From Massilia kyonggiensis (GTDB lineage: Bacteria > Pseudomonadota > Gammaproteobacteria > Burkholderiales > Burkholderiaceae_D), in assembly GCF_024756235.1 (NCBI RefSeq), contig NZ_JANUGY010000008.1, positions 62,001 to 126,000 on the forward strand: a stretch of 64,000 nt of DNA, given 5' to 3'. The number at the start of each line of letters is the position of its first letter. Positions within the stretch are counted from its first letter, which is position 1. The notes beneath the pieces were generated by a model. It saw only the letters and a program-made list of their open reading frames with translations, was not told the DNA's origin and made no database searches. A program made the translations under genes and the position numbers. Positions 60,001 to 64,000 of the stretch are shown in pieces.

Positions 60001-60757
60001 CGTTCAGGATCACGCCGAGGCGGTCGCCCATGAACTTGCGCGACAGGATGACGTTGGTGTCCGGCTCCCACTTCTTGTTCAGGTTATTGGTCGTGCCGGC
60101 CACGCGCACGGCGGCGAACGGCTCCTTGAAGTCCAGGCCCGTGCGGGTCTTGATGATGATGCCGCCGCCGAGCGAACCTTCGACCATGTCGGCCGTCGAG
60201 CCCTTGACGACGTCCACGCTCTTGATCAGGTCCGCGGACAGCTGGCGGAACTCGTTGCCGCGGCCGGTGGAGCCGGGACCCGCCGTGTTCGCGGACTGCA
60301 CGGCCATCCCGTCGATCTCCACGCGCGTCAGGTCGGGACCGTTGCCGCGCACGGCGACGGACACGCCCTCGCCGAAATCGCCGCGGTCGAGCGCCACGCC
60401 CGCCATGCGCGAGATCGCCTCCCCGATGTTCCGGTCCGGCAGCGAGCCGACGTCCTCGGCGACGATGGAATCGAGCGCCGTGGCCGCGTTCTTCTTGCGG
60501 GCGATCGACGATTGCTGCGACTTGCGCGTCGAGACGACGACCGTCGCGATGCCGCTCGCGACCTCGTGATTGCCCTGGGGCGCGGCGGTGCCGGTGGCGT
60601 CGCCCGCGCCGCTGGCCGGCGCCTGCGCGTTGGTCGCGTCCTGCGGCGGCGGATTGTCCTGCGCGTACGCGGCCTGGCCGGCCATCAGCGATGCGACCGC
60701 GAGCGAGACGGCGTAGGCGAGGCGCGTGGGGCGGATGACCTGTCGGATGTCGTGCAT
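57038..60757 (-). CDS. Large TonB-dependent outer-membrane receptor
   Basis: 1239 residues. The signal peptide ends at AAYAQ (about residue 33), followed by a Pro/Ala/Gln-rich linker and the plug: KKNAATALDSIVAEDVGSLPD, NIGEAISRMAGVALDRGDFGEG, VAVRGNGPDLTRVEIDGMAV, GSLGGGIIIKTRTGLDF. The barrel closes with IMVGADFRFGG; two Gly follow the usual terminal Phe. No carboxypeptidase-like or secretin domain is seen. AAGGAGACAGAAC precedes the ATG. It starts the leftward unit with the GH2 enzyme and, possibly, GH43; a large oligosaccharide is the likely cargo. Confidence 0.92.
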   Translation of the reverse strand: MHDIRQVIRPTRLAYAVSLAVASLMAGQAAYAQDNPPPQDATNAQAPASGAGDATGTAAPQGNHEVASGIATVVVSTRKSQQSSIARKKNAATALDSIVAEDVGSLPDRNIGEAISRMAGVALDRGDFGEGVSVAVRGNGPDLTRVEIDGMAVQSANTAGPGSTGRGNEFRQLSADLIKSVDVVKGSTADMVEGSLGGGIIIKTRTGLDFKEPFAAVRVAGTTNNLNKKWEPDTNVILSRKFMGDRLGVILNASKSTTANEQHQMQVATSANTGYARAIDFDNSPEKTFTYNPSTLNMADPASTTPAGTTVGAVGVYPYTSGTGNYMTATPYEILTKSAAAKTKAECYAAFPQITTADAALKNLSTTNRNNAVNARQNELISCLNQWNDYTPSLIRNKVQTEVDKRQNLDLRGDFKVNRELTVYLKGSYSKRDTTNNTSFLSLGGMNTNLAKTYVDTNGVRAVAPGASGYYLYPTTASFLSNNPAVQGAVTNIDPSTVTVDASHHVTSFGISDGSATVDQIYQKSKTITKYFQTGGEWRRDGLTAEWLVGDAKSKYTSEQFRTTFSTNYGAAQLSVQPTGLWAYNFPSGSNFNLYNPANYVQMVQPAASQAVTGGGGNINSIPAYSAAQQPLLTFSQPQLTYNPVVSETEERTAKADLTWATPESIPFFTRFKTGFNFRDTRYKLPGNYGNGYQASTEPNVWVQPSIVRSSLVGCQDTAGSLGAGGNKCQYGFVPGNAYNRLGSGTVYVTPQQFQDIVGKSIAGNISQTGFFSGANGQFGSALTNWPNIDVQKVFQLSGVPNANLNCIYTCVGSDGKTYDQPIARMSERSEAVYVMGDFHVDHIPFTTRPLPFGWDLEGNLGYRYIRTKVHGIGQMSFQSITKNANFDPANPGAPAGINDVTVTTNTAVDATTHDFLPIYNLALWVVPDQLVLRYNRARTVARPPVTYLLPQGLCRYDERLADDDTQRCTSKIGNPALQAQKNLNQNWSAEYYPSKDTMFSLSWFKQQGIIGPAIVQTANGTLGMSLTDPTTGQVLSNLPFSFSTYQNGVPTTRTGWEFNSKTAFTFLPWRLRYLGLDANYTKLGSVTSTQNIVDLLTGTPMPPLRESKFQYNWALWYDDGRLMARVAVQGVASYFANIAGWTGTGVNNYPNASGNTRPPAYNPGSPNFRDATRYVDAKIQYRITPQIDVFVEGRNLNNAATSNSQGGYVPFSNGTPSILDYSYAGRRIMVGADFRFGG

Positions 60758-61090
60758 GTTCTGTCTCCTTGGTGGACCGCTGTGCGGTCTGTTTTTGTCC
60801 GGATCGGCTTGAAAACAGTGTAGGGTTGCGCGCACCCGCCGTGATATATCAGCAAGAAATACTCATCGACGTGAGCGAAGCGTGTGCGCAAACGACCACA
60901 CGAATCGATCAAGTCGGCGATTGCGATTCTTTTTTTGCGCCGGATTTGCGCGTTCCGCGCGGCGCCGGTTATCGCGTACCACGCGCTCCCCACGGCGTCC
61001 GGACTGGCCAACGGGACGCGAACGCTGTTAGCATTGCGGCACGCGGGCCTGCCCCGTGCCGCTTTTCCCTTCCCGTATCGACGACTACAA
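60758..61090. promoter_or_regulatory. Divergent intergenic region between TonB receptor and udh
   Basis: The 333 bp hold no convincing gene. TTGTCC at 60795-60800 resembles one half of the palindrome found before the downstream GntR gene, and A/T-rich tracts occur at 60840-60860 and 60928-60940. Promoters for both directions must lie here, but none is clear by eye. Confidence 0.5.
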
Positions 61091-61900
61091 ATGACGAAAC
61101 CATTCAAACGCATCCTGTTCACCGGCGCCGCCGGTAACCTGGGCCGCCGCCTGCGCGAGCGCCTGCACGAATTCGCCGACATCGTCCGGCTGTCCGACGT
61201 GGCCGACTTCGGCCCCGCCGCGCCGCACGAAGAGATCGTGCTGTGCGACCTGGGCGACCGCGACGCCGTCATGCGCATGTGCGAAGGCGTCGACGCCATC
61301 CTGCACTTCGGCGGCATCTCCACCGAAGAGGAATGGGCGCCGATCATGCAGGCCAACATCCTCGGCATGGTCAACCTGTACGAGGCCGTGCACAAGCTGG
61401 GCATCCGCCGCGTCGTCTTCGCCAGCACGAACCACACGATGGGCATGTACAAGACGACGGACCTCGTCGACGCCACGATGCCGCCGCGCGCGGACGGCTA
61501 TTACGGCGTGTCGAAAGTGTTCGGCGAAACGCTGTCGCGCTATTACTGGGACCGTTTCGGCGTGGAGACCGTGTGCATCCGCATCGGCTATTGCTGGCCG
61601 GAGGCGACGAATTACCGCCAGCTGGTGACGTGGCTGTCCCTCGACGACCTGGTGCAGCTGCTGCACCGCTCGCTGACGACGCCGCGCGTGGGCCACACGA
61701 TCACGTTCGGCATCTCGAACAACGAGGGCCGCTGGTGGGACGACCGCCACGCATCGTTCCTGCGCTACAAGCCGAAGGACAGCTCGCAGCAGTTCGCGCA
61801 CAAGCTGCCCGAGGAGGTCCAGTACCCGCCGGCGGACGACATCACCACGTTCTACCAGGGCGGCGTGTTCCTGCACAACGGGCCGAAATACCGGCCGTAA
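61091..61900 (+). CDS. udh: Uronate dehydrogenase
   Basis: 269 residues, an extended short-chain dehydrogenase of typical Udh size. Nucleotide loop TGAAGNLGRRL, DLGDRDAVMRM, then FASTNHTMGMY and the catalytic YYGVSKVFGE (Tyr and Lys), with CIRIGYCWPEATNYRQL near the substrate site. It oxidises D-galacturonate or D-glucuronate to the aldarolactone with NAD, the first step of the oxidative route. The later enzymes of that route are not in this window. It is followed by a strong terminator and a GntR gene that probably controls it. Confidence 0.85.
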   Translation: MTKPFKRILFTGAAGNLGRRLRERLHEFADIVRLSDVADFGPAAPHEEIVLCDLGDRDAVMRMCEGVDAILHFGGISTEEEWAPIMQANILGMVNLYEAVHKLGIRRVVFASTNHTMGMYKTTDLVDATMPPRADGYYGVSKVFGETLSRYYWDRFGVETVCIRIGYCWPEATNYRQLVTWLSLDDLVQLLHRSLTTPRVGHTITFGISNNEGRWWDDRHASFLRYKPKDSSQQFAHKLPEEVQYPPADDITTFYQGGVFLHNGPKYRP

Positions 61901-61924
61901 CACGTCCAGTCCGCAGGCATCGGC

Positions 61925-61964
61925 ACGTCGGATGTCGTCTGACGTCCGATGTCGCACGTTTTTT
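61925..61964 (+). terminator. Intrinsic terminator after udh
   Basis: A 12-bp stem (61925-61936 with 61941-61952, two G-U pairs) and a 4-nt loop are followed, after six bases, by TTTTTT (61959-61964). It lies 24 bp after the udh stop. Confidence 0.65.
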
Positions 61965-61969
61965 CGCAA

Positions 61970-61984
61970 ACTTGTCCGACAAGT
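61970..61984. promoter_or_regulatory. GntR/FadR-type operator ACTTGTC-C-GACAAGT
   Basis: A perfect 7-1-7 palindrome lies 52-66 bp before the GntR ATG, over the expected -35 region of that gene. TTGTCnGACAA-like cores are common for FadR-subfamily GntR proteins, so autoregulation is likely. Confidence 0.65.
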
Positions 61985-61997
61985 GAGTCCGCACGGC

Positions 61998-62003
61998 TAT
62001 AAT
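61998..62003 (+). promoter_or_regulatory. -10 box of the GntR gene
   Basis: Perfect TATAAT, 32 bp before the ATG. The best -35 candidate, TTGTCC (61972-61977), is inside the palindrome with a long 20-bp spacer. Confidence 0.5.
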
Positions 62004-62035
62004 CGTAGACTGGACCCACTGTATATATAGCCCGC

Positions 62036-62785
62036 ATGAACTCGCCGACTGCCCTGCTGCCCGCCCGCAAGAAATACCGCAACCTCGCCCAGGGCGTCGT
62101 GGAAGAACTGAGCGCGCGCATCCGCCGCTCCGAATTCAACCCGGGCGACAAGCTACCGCCGGAAGCGGCCATCATGGAGGAGTACGGCGTGAGCCGCACG
62201 GTGGTGCGCGAGGCGATCTCGCAGCTGCAGGCGGGGGGGCTCGTGCAGACGCGCCACGGCATCGGCACCTTCGTGCTGGAACCGCCGGCGACGACGCTGG
62301 GCATCGGCACGGACAGCGTGGTGACCGTGCGCGACGTGCTCGCGATCCTCGAACTGCGCATCAGCATGGAGACGGAAGCCGCGTGGCTGGCCGCGTCGCG
62401 CCGCACGGAGGAACAGGTCGCGCAGATGGGCGAAGCGCTGGGCGAGATGCAGCGCGCGCTCGAGAACGGCCGCACGTCCGTCGAAGCCGACGTACGCTTC
62501 CACCAGCTGATCGCGGAAGCGACGGACAACCGGTATTTCGTCGAACTGCTCGGCCAGCTGGGCAGCGCGATCATACCGCGCGCCCGCCTCAACACCCCCG
62601 GCCTCGGCGAGGACAAGCCGGCCGACTACCTCGAACGCGTGAACCGCGAGCACGAGGACATCTATAAGGCGATCCTGCGCCGCGACCCCGAAGCGGCCCG
62701 CGCCGCGATGCGCACCCACCTCTCGAACAGCCGCGAACGGCTGCGGGAAGCGCAGCAGCGGCTGCAGGACCAGCCGCGGTCCTGA
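62036..62785 (+). CDS. FadR-subfamily GntR regulator
   Basis: 249 residues. Winged helix at about 12-80 (KKYRNLAQGVVEELSARIRR, GDKLPPEAAIMEEYGVSRTV, VREAISQLQAGGLVQTRHG) and an FCD ligand domain at about 95-235 with VLAILELRISMETEAAWLAA, DVRFHQLIAEATDNRYF and a metal-type NREHEDIYKAILRRD. Relatives respond to hexuronates or their catabolites; udh next door fits. No Shine-Dalgarno is evident before the ATG. Its stop abuts the stop of the convergent chemoreceptor gene (TGATCA). Confidence 0.88.
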   Translation: MNSPTALLPARKKYRNLAQGVVEELSARIRRSEFNPGDKLPPEAAIMEEYGVSRTVVREAISQLQAGGLVQTRHGIGTFVLEPPATTLGIGTDSVVTVRDVLAILELRISMETEAAWLAASRRTEEQVAQMGEALGEMQRALENGRTSVEADVRFHQLIAEATDNRYFVELLGQLGSAIIPRARLNTPGLGEDKPADYLERVNREHEDIYKAILRRDPEAARAAMRTHLSNSRERLREAQQRLQDQPRS

Positions 62786-64000
62786 TCAGCGGTACTGCAG
62801 CGCCACCACCTGCGCGGTGCGGCGCGGCTTGCCGGCCGGTGCCGGCCGGACCGGCGTCCGTTCCAGCGTAAAGATGCTCACGGCCTGCAGCAGCGCCCGC
62901 GCCTGTTCCTTCAGGCTTTCCGCCGCCGCCGCGGCCTCTTCGACGAGCGCCGCGTTCTGCTGCGTGATGCCGTCCATCTGGTGCACGGCGGTGCTCACTT
63001 CCGCGATGCCGTGCCCCTGCTCCGCGCTGGCGCGGGCGATGTCGCCGAGGATGCCGGACACCTGGCGGATCGCGTCCATGATCTCGTCCATCGTGCTGCC
63101 CGCTTCGTCGACGAGACGGCTGCCCGTCTCCACGCTGTGCACCGACGCGTTGATCAGGTCCTTGATCTCCTTGGCCGCACCGGCGCTGCGCTGGGCCAGC
63201 GCGCGCACTTCCGCCGCCACCACCGCGAAGCCGCGCCCCTGTTCGCCGGCGCGCGCCGCTTCCACGGCCGCGTTCAGCGCGAGGATGTTCGTCTGGAAGG
63301 CGATGCTGTCGATGACCCCGATGATGTCGGCGATGCGCGCCGAGCCATCCCTGATGTGCCCCATGGTGGAGACCACCTGCGCCATCACGTCGCCGCCCTT
63401 GCCGGCCACGGTGGACGCGCGCGCCGCCAGTTCGTTCGCGCTCTGCGCGTTCGCCGCGTTGCGCTGGACGGTGCCGGTCAGCGTCTCCATCGCGCTGGCG
63501 CTCTCCTCCAGCGACCCCGCCTGCGCTTCCGTGCGGGTCGACAGGTCGGCATTGCCCGTCGCGATTTCATCCGTCGCCGTCGCCATGTTCTTCGTGCTCG
63601 TGCGGATCCTGGCCAGCATGTCGTGCAGGTTGCCGTTGATGGTGGCGATGGCCTTCATCAGCCGGCCCACCTCGTCGTCGAATTCGACGGCGACCTCGCC
63701 CGACAGGTCGCCGGCGGCGATCCGGTCGGCCGCGTCGACGGCCTTGTTCAGGCTGCGCATGATGTAGCGGTAGACGAGGTACAGCGCGGCCGTCGTCGAC
63801 ACGAGCGACAGCACGATCAGCGCGATGGCGGCCGTCGTCGCGGCACCGGTGGCCTCGTGGGCGTCGGCGACGGCGGCGCCGGTGCGCTCGTCCAGCAGGC
63901 GCAGGAAGTCGTTCAGCGGCACCATGATGCGCGCCTTGTTCCGGTGGTACGCGGCGTCGTGCATGATCGACCGGGCGAATTCCGCGTTCGGTTCGTCCTT
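62786..64000 (-). CDS. Methyl-accepting chemotaxis protein (5' part outside window)
   Basis: C-terminal 404 residues; the N-terminus lies beyond the right edge. A membrane helix (ATTAAIALIVLSLVSTTAALYL) is followed by HAMP (NKAVDAADRIAAGDLSGEVAVEFDDEVGRL, interrupted here only by its own sequence) and the cytoplasmic signalling coiled coil with the conserved tip IAFQTNILALNAAVEAARAG and EQGRGFAVVAAEVRALAQRS. The tail (PVRPAPAGKPRRTAQVVALQYR) has no CheR-binding pentapeptide. The ligand domain is mostly missing but ends in a four-helix-bundle-like segment (HRNKARIMVPLNDFLRLLDE). Confidence 0.93.
   Translation of the reverse strand, partial: KDEPNAEFARSIMHDAAYHRNKARIMVPLNDFLRLLDERTGAAVADAHEATGAATTAAIALIVLSLVSTTAALYLVYRYIMRSLNKAVDAADRIAAGDLSGEVAVEFDDEVGRLMKAIATINGNLHDMLARIRTSTKNMATATDEIATGNADLSTRTEAQAGSLEESASAMETLTGTVQRNAANAQSANELAARASTVAGKGGDVMAQVVSTMGHIRDGSARIADIIGVIDSIAFQTNILALNAAVEAARAGEQGRGFAVVAAEVRALAQRSAGAAKEIKDLINASVHSVETGSRLVDEAGSTMDEIMDAIRQVSGILGDIARASAEQGHGIAEVSTAVHQMDGITQQNAALVEEAAAAAESLKEQARALLQAVSIFTLERTPVRPAPAGKPRRTAQVVALQYR

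Noticed and set aside
54077..60823. A continuous reading frame of over 2200 codons on the plus strand
   Set aside because: It is antisense to the TonB receptor and GH2 genes, rich in Arg/Val/His/Ala with no domain; high GC removes stops in this frame. The minus-strand genes have clear domains.
61925..61954. Direct repeat of ACGTCsGATGTCG as a regulator site
   Set aside because: The two copies are better explained as the two arms of the udh terminator stem.
1..64000. CRISPR arrays, tRNA/rRNA genes, insertion sequences
   Set aside because: No regularly spaced repeats, cloverleaf-like sequences, rRNA motifs or transposase domains were seen in the gaps or reading frames.

Overview
The window is GC-rich DNA from an environmental Gram-negative bacterium. 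TonB-dependent receptors, Tat and lipoprotein signals, an MCP with a HAMP domain and the gene repertoire point to a betaproteobacterium, most likely Massilia-like (Oxalobacteraceae). That assignment is inference from gene content; no rRNA gene, tRNA gene, insertion sequence, CRISPR array or replication origin was seen.

The dominant theme is use of pectin, specifically rhamnogalacturonan I (RG-I). From 1 to 5.8 kb lie a partial GH88/GH105 hydrolase, a DUF6250-like secreted protein, a two-domain SGNH acetylesterase, an oligogalacturonate-lyase-like propeller (PL22 type), a DUF1080 lipoprotein and a secreted alpha/beta-hydrolase. From 5.8 to 20.7 kb lies a complete L-rhamnose system in two divergent operons around a 314-bp control region. 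The left arm is rhaD-rhaI-GH106 rhamnosidase-GH105 hydrolase-rhaM; the right arm is rhaR-rhaS-rhaT-rhaP-rhaQ-rhaK (DeoR repressor, ABC importer, kinase). Outer enzymes that release rhamnose are therefore wired into the operon that imports and degrades it.

From 20.7 to 25 kb is housekeeping or signalling: a BrkB/YihY membrane protein, a YbaK-type deacylase and a GGDEF-EAL protein with a LOV-like PAS domain. From 25 to 33.5 kb is a second glycan block: a GH35 galactosidase fused to a GH43-like propeller, a GH28 Tat lipoprotein, and a divergent TonB receptor. From 33.5 to 47.6 kb are mixed single genes: a glyoxalase fold, GT9, a LuxR-type regulator, a diheme cytochrome with a molybdenum hydroxylase pair, GlxA-like and HxlR regulators, PhzF, TfoX, GNAT, a beta-helix protein, and an operon of S41 peptidase, HExxH protein and LspA. 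From 48 to 53.7 kb two GH43 genes flank a PspA/DUF2491 module. From 53.7 to 62.8 kb a TonB receptor and a GH2 enzyme with a discoidin-like tail sit opposite a uronate dehydrogenase and a FadR-type GntR regulator. The right edge is a truncated chemoreceptor.

Working model: outer-membrane receptors import oligosaccharides cut by surface and periplasmic GH28, PL22, GH105, GH106, GH35, GH43 and GH2 enzymes and esterases; rhamnose is handled by Rha, galacturonate by oxidation through Udh. Architecture worth noting: perfect GC-rich hairpins at three of the gaps inside the rha arms; several genes starting at TTG placed 5-7 nt after a strong Shine-Dalgarno; and nine convergent gene pairs that all have 18 bp or less between stop codons.
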